Source: an uncultured Lachnospiraceae bacterium (GTDB taxonomy: Bacteria > Bacillota > Clostridia > Lachnospirales > Lachnospiraceae). Taken from it: DNA of 5,755 bases. The stretch lies in NCBI GenBank assembly GCA_945643825.1, contig CALZEZ010000104.1, positions 1 to 5,755 on the forward strand, read 5' to 3'. Position 1 is the stretch's first letter; the number at the start of each line of letters is the position of its first letter. The translations under genes and the position numbers were made by a program. Below the pieces are notes generated by a model that saw nothing but the letters and a program-made list of their open reading frames with translations, had not been told where the DNA came from and did not search any database. This document shows, piece by piece, positions 1-5,533 of the stretch.

Positions 1-184
1 ATAGCTCTGGTTCCATAGAGTTTCCAATCATTACAGTATGCAATCCAAAGGCAACTACCAGAACCATTGCTAAAAAAGACGCTGCAAACATACCAAACAG
101 CCATATGAAAATCTCTTTAATAAAATTTGAACTAATTTTCTTTCTTCGTCTGTAAAAGCTTAATCCCTTCTGTCTTCTTCCCAT
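1..184 (-). CDS. lepB: Type I signal peptidase, N-terminal 61 residues (cut by window start)
   Basis: This is the start of a membrane-anchored serine protease that removes signal peptides from exported proteins at the outer face of the cytoplasmic membrane. I translated it by hand: the frame is open from the ATG at 184 to the window edge. Residues 1-23 are strongly basic (GRRQKG, YRRRKK) and should be cytoplasmic. Residues about 24-48 form one hydrophobic membrane segment (IFIWLFGMFAASFLAMVLVV). Residues 54-61 read GNSMEPEL, matching the family SMxPTL motif, with Ser56 as the expected nucleophile; the usual Thr is Glu here. The catalytic Lys lies beyond the window. A GAGGTG ribosome site at 195-200 supports the start. 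It follows rplS across a terminator, the order commonly seen in Firmicutes. Confidence 0.88.
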   Translation of the reverse strand, partial: MGRRQKGLSFYRRRKKISSNFIKEIFIWLFGMFAASFLAMVLVVAFGLHTVMIGNSMEPEL

Positions 185-227
185 AATGATTATGCACCTC
201 AACATTGCTATCCGGCAATACTCTGTG

Positions 228-261
228 AAAAAAAAGAGCAATTACCCAAAAGAGTAATTGC
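228..261 (-). terminator. Rho-independent terminator after rplS
   Basis: On the minus strand an 8-bp perfect stem, GCAATTAC (254-261) with GTAATTGC (238-245), closes an 8-base loop. Two bases later there is a run of eight T (228-235 read as A on the plus strand). It starts about 20 bases past the rplS stop, so it should end the rplS transcript and partly isolate lepB, which may be reached by read-through. Confidence 0.88.
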
Positions 262-281
262 CCCTGCCATTCAGGTAATTA

Positions 282-626
282 TTAAATGACTTCCTTTACC
301 TTAGCCTTCTTACCAACGCGGTTCTTCAAGTAGTTCAATTTAGCACGTCTTACTTTACCCTTACGAACAACCTCAACCTTTTCTACGTTAGGAGAATGCA
401 TCGGCCATGTCTTTTCAACTCCAACACCATTAGAAGTCTTACGAACAGTAAAGGTCTGGCGGTTGCTTCCACCCTGAATCTTCATAACAGTTCCTTCAAA
501 AATCTGAACTCTTTCGCGGTTACCCTCTTTAATCTTACCATATACCTTTACAGTATCACCTACGTTAAACTGAGACACAGATTCTTTTAACTGTTCCTTC
601 TCGATCTCTTTGATAATTTCCTGCAT
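282..626 (-). CDS. rplS: 50S ribosomal protein L19
   Basis: L19 sits at the 30S-50S interface of the ribosome. The 114-residue product has the family length and landmarks: MQEIIKEIEKEQLK at the start, GDTVKVYGKIKEGNRERVQ at about 25-43, IFEGTVMK, FTVRK, the GVGVEKTWPMHSP block in the middle, and the basic end GKVRRAKLNYLKNRVGKKAKVKE. The open frame extends upstream to 695, but those 23 extra residues do not resemble L19 and cover the leader hairpin. The ATG at 626 has a near-perfect AAGGAGGA site 8 bases upstream and matches the known L19 start. It lies 127 bases downstream of trmD and appears to have its own promoter and leader. Confidence 0.96.
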   Translation of the reverse strand: MQEIIKEIEKEQLKESVSQFNVGDTVKVYGKIKEGNRERVQIFEGTVMKIQGGSNRQTFTVRKTSNGVGVEKTWPMHSPNVEKVEVVRKGKVRRAKLNYLKNRVGKKAKVKEVI

Positions 627-634
627 TTTGTTGT

Positions 635-642
635 TCCTCCTT
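635..642 (-). promoter_or_regulatory. Ribosome binding site that fixes the rplS start
   Basis: The minus strand reads AAGGAGGA, 8 bases before the ATG at 626. This decides for the 114-residue L19 over the longer frame beginning at 695, which has no comparable site. Confidence 0.85.
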
Positions 643-650
643 CTTTTTCG

Positions 651-687
651 GATGTTCTTAATACCACCTCGGTAACAGAGGACCATC
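651..687 (-). ncRNA. Candidate L19 leader (autoregulatory 5' UTR structure)
   Basis: In the rplS 5' UTR the minus strand can form a two-part hairpin. The outer pairing is GATG (684-687) with CATC (651-654). The inner pairing is CCTC (678-681) with GAGG (667-670), around the loop TGTTACC. A competing small stem, TACC with GGTA (about 663-675), excludes the inner one. Position and size fit the L19 leader described upstream of rplS in Firmicutes, where L19 represses its own mRNA. I assign it by position and foldability only; I did not compare it with the family model. The stems are short. Confidence 0.5.
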
Positions 688-707
688 TCATTCACTACAA
701 CTATTCT

Positions 708-736
708 AATTTACCACAGTGTTCTATAAAAAGCAA
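708..736 (-). promoter_or_regulatory. Predicted sigma-A promoter for rplS
   Basis: On the minus strand a -35 box TTGCTT (731-736) is followed by 17 bases and then TAAATT (708-713). A TGG precedes the -10, giving an extended -10 (TGn). The predicted start near 701 would give a leader of about 75 bases that contains the hairpin at 651-687. It lies entirely in the trmD-rplS gap. L19 could therefore be made at higher levels than the upstream enzymes. Confidence 0.6.
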
Positions 737-753
737 GTCATTTTTATCGCAGA

Positions 754-1551
754 TCAGCAATCTGGTGCGCTTTCCGTATTGCTCCTGGCCAGCCGACGCA
801 GTCTCCTGGCTTCTGCCTTTTCTCTTTCTATTCGCTCCTCTTCCTGACGAACTTGTTCCTCATAAGCTGTATATAAATCCGGTCTTCTCTCTTTTGTTCT
901 TTCTATTGCCATTTCCAGACGCCATTTCGCGATGTTCGCATGATTTCCTGACAACAAAACCTCCGGCACACATTTTCCATGCCAATTCTCAGGACGTGAA
1001 TATTGCGGATATTCAAGCAGATTACCAGCAAAGGATTCCGTTTCTCCCGACTCCTCATTTGACAAAACACCGGGAACCATGCGCGATATTGCATCAATCA
1101 TCACCATAGCGGGGAGCTCTCCACCTGTCAGCACATAATCACCAATGGAAACGTAATCCGTTACAATTTCCTCCAGAACCCGCTCATCAATTCCCTCGTA
1201 GTGTCCGCATAGAAAAATCAGATCATCCTCTTTTGCCAATTCTCTGGCCATCTGCTGTTGGAACACGCGTCCCTGCGGAGTGACATAAATAACCCGCGGT
1301 GGTTTTTTGCTTGTCATTCGCTGCTCTACAGCTTTATAAGCATCATATACCGGTTGTGCCTGCATCAGCATGCCTGCACCTCCGCCATAAGGATAATCAT
1401 CTACCTTCTTATGTTTGTCCAGCGTGTAATCCCTGATATTTACTGCCTCGATATTCAAATAACCATTTTGAACAGCTCTCCCGATGATACTGGTATGCAA
1501 TCCCTGTATCACCATGTCCGGAAAAAGTGTTAAGATATGAAAATTCATCAT
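754..1551 (-). CDS. trmD: tRNA (guanine-37-N1)-methyltransferase
   Basis: TrmD uses S-adenosylmethionine to form m1G37 next to the anticodon, which prevents +1 frameshifting. The 265-residue protein shows the trefoil-knot SPOUT core: DDYPYGGGAGM at 51-61, LCGHYEGIDERV at 114-125, IGDYVLTGGELPAMVMIDA at 136-154 (knot and cofactor pocket), then the C-terminal tRNA-binding part with LLEYPQYSRP at 178-187 and LLSGNHANIAKWR at 199-211. Arg157 aligns with E. coli Arg154. Glu172 stands where the proposed catalytic Asp169 is expected. A charged tail at 231-258 extends past the usual end. Its ATG overlaps the rimM stop (ATGA), which implies translational coupling. A second ATG at 1548 is equally possible and matches the usual MNFH start. 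Confidence 0.96.
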   Translation of the reverse strand: MMNFHILTLFPDMVIQGLHTSIIGRAVQNGYLNIEAVNIRDYTLDKHKKVDDYPYGGGAGMLMQAQPVYDAYKAVEQRMTSKKPPRVIYVTPQGRVFQQQMARELAKEDDLIFLCGHYEGIDERVLEEIVTDYVSIGDYVLTGGELPAMVMIDAISRMVPGVLSNEESGETESFAGNLLEYPQYSRPENWHGKCVPEVLLSGNHANIAKWRLEMAIERTKERRPDLYTAYEEQVRQEEERIEREKAEARRLRRLARSNTESAPDC

Positions 1552-2054
1552 CGTAACCCTTCCAATACATGAACAGTCATTTTAGAATGCTCAACGTCCA
1601 CGGATAAGATACATTCTTTGATAGCCGGAAGCAACAGCTCCTGTCCCTGCATTGTCCTAATCACATATACATCATTGGCTCCCGTCTGCATCACATCAAC
1701 AAGGCTTCCAAGTGTACTTCCATTCTCTTCAAACACTGTCATATCCAATAGATCTGCAATAAAATACTCATCCTTATTACATTTTACTGCCTGATCCCTC
1801 GTTACATACAGCGCATGTGTACGCAGCCCCTCAATCTCATTTCGGTCATCAATTCCTTTAAACTTGACGATCACAAACTGTTTAAAAAATTTGACGCCTT
1901 CTATTTCCAATATCCGGTCACCTTTTCCGGTATCAAGAATAACTTGCTTCAGCTTTCGAAAACGTCCCGAATCATCCGTTGTCGGATATACCTTTGCCTC
2001 GCCCTTTACTCCATGTGCAGAGCTTATTACTCCTACCTGGAATCTTTCAACCAT
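1548..2054 (-). CDS. rimM: Ribosome maturation factor RimM (16S rRNA processing)
   Basis: RimM binds the 30S subunit, through S19, during assembly of the 30S head. The 168-residue product has normal family length. Its N-terminal beta-barrel starts with VGVISSAHGVKGEAKVYP (7-24). The C-terminal PRC-barrel begins near residue 96 with DEYFIADLLDMTV, followed by GSLVDVMQTGANDVYVI and the LLPAIKE motif. An AAGGA site 8 bases upstream supports the ATG at 2054. The gene overlaps trmD by four bases, a long-standing rimM-trmD pairing. It is preceded by a 105-base gap holding a strong hairpin, so its level may differ from that of khpA and rpsP. Confidence 0.95.
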   Translation of the reverse strand: MVERFQVGVISSAHGVKGEAKVYPTTDDSGRFRKLKQVILDTGKGDRILEIEGVKFFKQFVIVKFKGIDDRNEIEGLRTHALYVTRDQAVKCNKDEYFIADLLDMTVFEENGSTLGSLVDVMQTGANDVYVIRTMQGQELLLPAIKECILSVDVEHSKMTVHVLEGLR

Positions 2055-2095
2055 TGATCTATTCCTTATTCATAAATTTGTTTCACTACGAAAAC

Positions 2096-2127
2096 TGCCG
2101 CAGAAACATACAACATGTTCTGCGGCA
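2096..2127 (-). terminator. Strong khpA-rimM intergenic hairpin, possible attenuator
   Basis: Both strands can fold here. A 10-bp stem pairs 2096-2105 (TGCCGCAGAA on the plus strand) with 2118-2127 (TTCTGCGGCA). It can be lengthened by CAT/ATG (2107-2109 with 2115-2117) past a one-base bulge, leaving a 5-base loop. On the minus strand it is followed by G and only four T, so it looks like a weak terminator, attenuator or RNA processing barrier rather than a full stop. A second small stem, AAGATT/AATCTT (2145-2160), lies at the khpA stop. Confidence 0.5.
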
Positions 2128-2159
2128 TTCTCAAATACGACGTTAAGATTGGTAAATCT

Positions 2160-2387
2160 TTAGACGATTTCCACGTCAACCCTCTTATTGTCTTTGGATG
2201 ATGCTGCCTTAACAACAGAACGAATGGCTTTTGCAATTCTTCCCTGTTTGCCTATAACTTTACCCATATCCGATGCAGCAACATGAAGTTCTACTGTGAT
2301 GGTCTTGCCCTCTGTTTTCTCAGAAACCGTAACTTCTTCCGGATGGTCGACAAGAGCCTTTGCAATTACTTCAACTAATTCCTTCAT
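2160..2387 (-). CDS. khpA: KH-domain RNA-binding protein KhpA (YlqC family)
   Basis: This is a single KH domain of 75 residues, the usual size of the YlqC/KhpA family. In other Gram-positives KhpA binds RNA together with KhpB and affects cell division and elongation. The hallmark GxxG loop is GKQG at 46-49, inside DMGKVIGKQGRIAKAIRSVVKAAS, followed by the last strand RVDVEIV. No other domain is present. A GGGAGGTG site precedes the ATG. Its place between rpsP and rimM is the conserved one in Firmicutes. The B. subtilis ylqD gene that sits between khpA and rimM there is missing here; a hairpin occupies the gap instead. The specific RNA targets cannot be read from the sequence. Confidence 0.93.
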   Translation of the reverse strand: MKELVEVIAKALVDHPEEVTVSEKTEGKTITVELHVAASDMGKVIGKQGRIAKAIRSVVKAASSKDNKRVDVEIV

Positions 2388-2426
2388 TTTGCACCTCCCA
2401 AAGTGTCAAAAATTCCTAAAACCACC

Positions 2427-2675
2427 TTATTTCTCAATAACACCAGCGATTTTCAGAATTTTGCTAACAGCTTCGGTAGGCTGAGCGCCGTTTGCAATCC
2501 AAGTCTTTGCAGCTTCCTCATCAATTTTAAAAGTGCTGGGATCTGTGCTGGGATCATAGGTTCCAATTTCTGCAATAAATTTTCCATCTCTGGGTGCTCT
2601 AGAATCTGCAACAATGATTCTATAAAAAGGAGCTTTCTTCTGACCCATGCTTCTTAATCTGATCTTTACTGACAT
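2427..2675 (-). CDS. rpsP: 30S ribosomal protein S16
   Basis: S16 binds 16S rRNA early in 30S assembly. The 82-residue protein starts MSVKIRLRSMGQKKAPFYRI and continues with IVADSRAPRDGKFIAEIGTYDP (20-41), the diagnostic S16 block, and GAQPTEAVSKIL near the end. The frame has an upstream ATG at 2690, but that ATG is part of the GGAGGA ribosome site and the extra five residues are absent from S16. The ATG at 2675 is therefore chosen. It is 66 bases downstream of ffh and 39 bases upstream of khpA, in the same direction, and is probably cotranscribed with both. Confidence 0.97.
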   Translation of the reverse strand: MSVKIRLRSMGQKKAPFYRIIVADSRAPRDGKFIAEIGTYDPSTDPSTFKIDEEAAKTWIANGAQPTEAVSKILKIAGVIEK

Positions 2676-2682
2676 TTCTTTT

Positions 2683-2688
2683 TCCTCC
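2683..2688 (-). promoter_or_regulatory. Ribosome binding site that fixes the rpsP start
   Basis: The minus strand reads GGAGGA, 7 bases before the ATG at 2675. The in-frame upstream ATG at 2690 overlaps this site directly (ATGGAGG), so it cannot be the main start. Confidence 0.85.
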
Positions 2689-2741
2689 AAAAAATAATGT
2701 AAATTATATTTGAATAGAGCTAAACCTCTCTATTTCCTTAA

Positions 2742-4103
2742 TTAAAAGGGAAATCTACCTTTTCCCATACCTCCGAGTGCGCCAAACATACCGCGGCCTC
2801 TTTTTCCCATGCCACCAAACTGTTTCATCATCTTCTGCGACTGTTCAAACTGTTTGACGAACCGATTCACCTGCGCAATATCAACTCCCGCACCTCTCGC
2901 AATACGATGTTTTCTGCTGGGGTTCAGCAATTTAGGATTAGATCGCTCTGCCGGAGTCATCGATAATACAATGGCTTCCATTTGCGCCATCTGTTTTTCA
3001 CTTACCATTCCATCCAAATCGGCCATATTACCACCAAGCATGCCAAGAATACTGGATAGTCCACCCATATTACGCATCTGCTTCATGCTTTCCAGATAAT
3101 CGTTAAAGTCAAACTTCCCTTTCTTCATACGGGAAGCCATTTCTTTTTCTTTATCTTCGTCGATTTCCAGATTTGCCTGTGCCTTTTCTATTAATGTGAG
3201 TACATCGCCCATTCCGAGGATCCGGCTCGCCATTCTGTCCGGATGGAATTCCTCCAAATCAGAAAGCTTCTCTCCCATTCCAACAAAAAGAATCGGTTTA
3301 CCGGTCACCGCCTTAACAGAAAGTGCTGCACCTCCTCTGGTATCACCATCCATCTTCGATAACACAACACCATCTATGCCGACTCGTTCATCAAATTCCT
3401 TCGCAACATTTACGGCATCCTGACCCGTCATGGCATCGACAACCAGCAGAGATTGATGAATTGTGATTCCCTGCTTGATCTCAATCAGCTCCGTCATCAT
3501 GTCTTCATCAACATGCAAACGTCCCGCCGTATCAAGGATGACCACATTGTGACCATTCTTCTCTGCATATCCCAAAGCGCTTTTTGCAATATCCAATGGC
3601 TTCACATTCGTGCCCATTGCAAAAACATCAACCTGTTGTTTTTTTCCATTAATCTGAAGCTGCTCAATCGCAGCCGGACGATACACATCACATGCAACAA
3701 GCAATGGTTTCTTCCCTTTTTGCTTGAGCTTTCCAGCAATTTTAGCTGTCGCTGTAGTCTTACCGGCACCCTGAAGACCACACATCAGAATCACAGTAAC
3801 TGCTTTACCGGGCTGAAGCTTTAGCTCAGTTGTCTCCGATCCCATCAGAGCAACCATCTCTTCATTAACGATTTTGATGACCATTTGCCCAGGATTTAAT
3901 CCATTCATGACATCCTGACCGATCGCACGCTCTTCCACCGCTTTGATGAATTGTTTCACAACCTTGAAATTGACATCAGCCTCTAAAAGTGCCATCTTAA
4001 CTTCTTTCAGCGCCGCTTTGACATCCTGTTCGGTCAGTCTGCCCTTACTTCTTAAGTTTTTGAAGACATTTTGCAGTTTGTCTGTTAAACTCTCAAAAGC
4101 CAT
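2742..4103 (-). CDS. ffh: Signal recognition particle GTPase Ffh (SRP54)
   Basis: Ffh binds the SRP RNA and signal sequences of nascent membrane and secreted proteins, and delivers ribosomes to the receptor FtsY. The 453-residue protein is full length. The N domain is the helical bundle at 1-95. The G domain shows the P-loop GLQGAGKTT (109-117), the insertion-box motif DVYRPAAIEQL (139-149), DTAGR (191-195), the guanine-specificity motif SKMD (249-252) and GDTRGGAALS (253-262). The methionine-rich M domain runs from about 328 and contains the SRP-RNA-binding helix-turn-helix with SRKHRIARGAGV (396-407). A Gly/Met/basic tail (430-453) follows. The ATG lies 3 bases past the ylxM stop, and its GAGGAG site sits inside the end of ylxM, so the two are translationally linked. 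The SRP RNA gene itself is not in the window. Confidence 0.98.
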   Translation of the reverse strand: MAFESLTDKLQNVFKNLRSKGRLTEQDVKAALKEVKMALLEADVNFKVVKQFIKAVEERAIGQDVMNGLNPGQMVIKIVNEEMVALMGSETTELKLQPGKAVTVILMCGLQGAGKTTATAKIAGKLKQKGKKPLLVACDVYRPAAIEQLQINGKKQQVDVFAMGTNVKPLDIAKSALGYAEKNGHNVVILDTAGRLHVDEDMMTELIEIKQGITIHQSLLVVDAMTGQDAVNVAKEFDERVGIDGVVLSKMDGDTRGGAALSVKAVTGKPILFVGMGEKLSDLEEFHPDRMASRILGMGDVLTLIEKAQANLEIDEDKEKEMASRMKKGKFDFNDYLESMKQMRNMGGLSSILGMLGGNMADLDGMVSEKQMAQMEAIVLSMTPAERSNPKLLNPSRKHRIARGAGVDIAQVNRFVKQFEQSQKMMKQFGGMGKRGRGMFGALGGMGKGRFPF

Positions 4104-4106
4104 CCA

Positions 4107-4469
4107 CTATAACTCCTCTAAAATATCTGCTGAAAGACATTCAATCCGCTCTAAGCTTTCTATAAGTCTGTCCATATGCTGCAGGTTACTCTTGGCCTCT
4201 GCGGATACTCTAGCAATCTCCTCCGCCTTCTGCTTCATCTGCAGAAAGCGTGACAGGAGGTGTAATTTGGATTCATATTCCTCAAGAATCTTGTGACATC
4301 GTTTGAGCTGATCGTGAACTCCCTGTCTGCTGATTCCCTGTTCTTCAGCAATCTCACCAAGCGACATATCATTGAAAATTGCAGCTTCATAGATTTCCTT
4401 CTGATGCGGTGTTAATAGCTCTCCATAAAAGTCATACAACAGACTCTGTTCTACAATCCGCTCCATCAT
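4107..4469 (-). CDS. ylxM: YlxM family (UPF0122) helix-turn-helix protein, SRP-associated
   Basis: This 120-residue protein belongs to the small family encoded next to ffh in Firmicutes. It resembles sigma-factor region 4: the helix-turn-helix is at about 35-60 (MSLGEIAEEQGISRQGVHDQLKR), after the family start EQSLLYDFYGELLTPHQKEIY. The C-terminal half (61-120) is charged and helical, probably a coiled coil. In streptococci YlxM associates with SRP and modulates Ffh GTPase activity; DNA binding is suggested by the fold but not shown here. It is the first gene after the strong promoter at 4505-4533. Two adjacent ATGs (4469 and 4466) are possible. GGGAG lies only 3 bases from the first and 6 from the second, so 4466 may be the main start. 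Confidence 0.92.
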   Translation of the reverse strand: MMERIVEQSLLYDFYGELLTPHQKEIYEAAIFNDMSLGEIAEEQGISRQGVHDQLKRCHKILEEYESKLHLLSRFLQMKQKAEEIARVSAEAKSNLQHMDRLIESLERIECLSADILEEL

Positions 4470-4504
4470 GCTCTCCCAGATATCAAAATACTGTCACCTA
4501 TGCT

Positions 4505-4533
4505 ATATTACAGGAACAAGAAGCAGCTGTCAA
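4505..4533 (-). promoter_or_regulatory. Strong sigma-A promoter for the ylxM-ffh-rpsP operon
   Basis: The minus strand has a perfect -35 TTGACA (4528-4533), an optimal 17-base spacer, and -10 TAATAT (4505-4510). Transcription should start near 4498, leaving a leader of about 30 bases before ylxM. The -35 lies inside the downstream arm of the argC hairpin. This is the best promoter-like sequence I saw in the window. Confidence 0.8.
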
Positions 4534-4554
4534 GTATTTTTTCTTGACAGCTGC
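4515..4554 (-). terminator. Hairpin terminator after argC
   Basis: A perfect 12-bp stem pairs GCAGCTGTCAAG (minus strand, 4543-4554) with CTTGACAGCTGC (4523-4534) around an 8-base A-rich loop. The tail is TTCTTGTT (4515-4522), T-rich but interrupted, so termination may be incomplete. The stem starts 8 bases past the argC stop. Its second arm contains the -35 of the next promoter. Confidence 0.68.
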
Positions 4555-4562
4555 CAAATAGT

Positions 4563-5513
4563 CTAAATAAGATGCAAGCCCTTTGATTCTTCACATCCAA
4601 TCATAAGATTCATACACTGAATTGCTGCACCGGATGCCCCTTTTCCCAGATTGTCAAAACAGGATGCAACAACAATTCTGTCCTCATTTCCTGTTACATA
4701 GATTTTCATGCCATCCCATCCCGAACATGCGTTGGAAAACAGTATCCCTCCAGTTTCAGCCTCTGTCCCGAAAGGCATAACCTCAATAAATTCAGAATCT
4801 TCATAATATCCTGCAAGAAAATCCCTGATTTGTTCCGGTGTCTGTTGTTTCTTCAACAACCAGGAATACAGGGGAAGCTGTACAATCATTCCACTATAAT
4901 AATCTGTTGTCATAGGTGAAAATAATGGGACATGTGCAATACCTGTTATCTTCTGCATCTCTTTTAAATGCTTATGGTTTTGGCTCCACCCATACATTCT
5001 CGCAGCGCCATACCGCGCATCACGATTGTCAGCTTCATATTCTGCTATCAGTTTCTTACCGCCACCGCTGTATCCTGATACGGCAAAAATAGAAACCGGA
5101 TAATCAATTGGCATGATTCCACCCGTCACCAACGGATATGCCAGAGCAATAAATCCGCTGGCATAGCATCCGGGAACAGCTACTCTGTTACCTGTCTGAA
5201 TCCTAGCACGATGCTCCTTTGACAGCTCCGGGAATCCATAGCTCCACCCTTCGAGAGTTCTGTGAGCTGTGGAAGAATCAATGATCCGTACATGGTCATT
5301 CTCTACAAGACTGACTGCTTCTATGGCTGCCGCATCCGGCAGACACAGAAACGTAATGTCGGAGGTATTGATCAGCTTTTTTCTTTCCACTGGGTCTTTT
5401 CTCTTCTCCGGATCAATTGTTAACAGCTCGATATCATCTCTCTCTCGAAAGCGCTCGTTAATTCGCAGTCCTGTTGTTCCCTCACTGCCATCGATATATA
5501 CCTTCGTTTTCAT
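4563..5513 (-). CDS. argC: N-acetyl-gamma-glutamyl-phosphate reductase, type 2
   Basis: ArgC catalyses the third step of arginine synthesis, the NADPH-dependent reduction of N-acetylglutamyl phosphate to N-acetylglutamate semialdehyde, in the cytosol. The 316-residue length and the start KVYIDGSEGTTGLRI identify the shorter type-2 family rather than the usual form of about 345 residues. The nucleotide-binding loop is GSEGTTG (9-15). SSTAHR lies at 80-85. The catalytic cysteine is Cys116 in VAVPGCYASGF. SGYSGGGK is at 146-153, and the C-terminal DNLGKGASGAAIQCMN (287-302) completes the family pattern. AGGAGAG lies 7 bases before the ATG. It follows the thioredoxin gene by 20 bases, probably in one transcript. 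No other arg gene and no obvious arginine operator is in view. Confidence 0.95.
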   Translation of the reverse strand: MKTKVYIDGSEGTTGLRINERFRERDDIELLTIDPEKRKDPVERKKLINTSDITFLCLPDAAAIEAVSLVENDHVRIIDSSTAHRTLEGWSYGFPELSKEHRARIQTGNRVAVPGCYASGFIALAYPLVTGGIMPIDYPVSIFAVSGYSGGGKKLIAEYEADNRDARYGAARMYGWSQNHKHLKEMQKITGIAHVPLFSPMTTDYYSGMIVQLPLYSWLLKKQQTPEQIRDFLAGYYEDSEFIEVMPFGTEAETGGILFSNACSGWDGMKIYVTGNEDRIVVASCFDNLGKGASGAAIQCMNLMIGCEESKGLHLI

Positions 5514-5533
5514 TGGTAATCTCTCCTATCCGA

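Noticed and set aside
185..227. A separate lepB promoter (TTGCCG with CATAAT at 18 bases)
   Set aside because: Weak -35, and the transcript would start at or after the lepB ribosome site.
627..695. N-terminal extension of L19 (23 extra residues)
   Set aside because: Not L19-like, overlaps the leader hairpin, and the ATG at 626 has a far better ribosome site.
726..747. ATAAAAA/TTTTTAT stem after trmD as a terminator
   Set aside because: Only A-T pairs and no following T-run; it also overlaps the likely rplS -35.
765..1109. Plus-strand and alternative-frame open frames across the genes
   Set aside because: All lie opposite or within well-supported conserved genes, with no ribosome site or family resemblance.
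2388..2426. TTGACA on the minus strand between rpsP and khpA
   Set aside because: No -10 at a workable distance; the spacing falls into the khpA coding start.
2701..2741. TATAAT (2703-2708, minus) and a 6-bp stem ATAGAG/CTCTAT before rpsP, as a promoter or terminator
   Set aside because: No -35-like sequence at 16-18 bases, no TGn, and no T-run after the stem; the gap is simply A/T-rich.
4544..4573. Plus-strand TTGACA in the other hairpin arm with TAAGAT 18 bases on, as an antisense promoter into argC
   Set aside because: The -35 follows from the palindrome, and the -10 matches only 4 of 6 bases; not convincing without transcript data.
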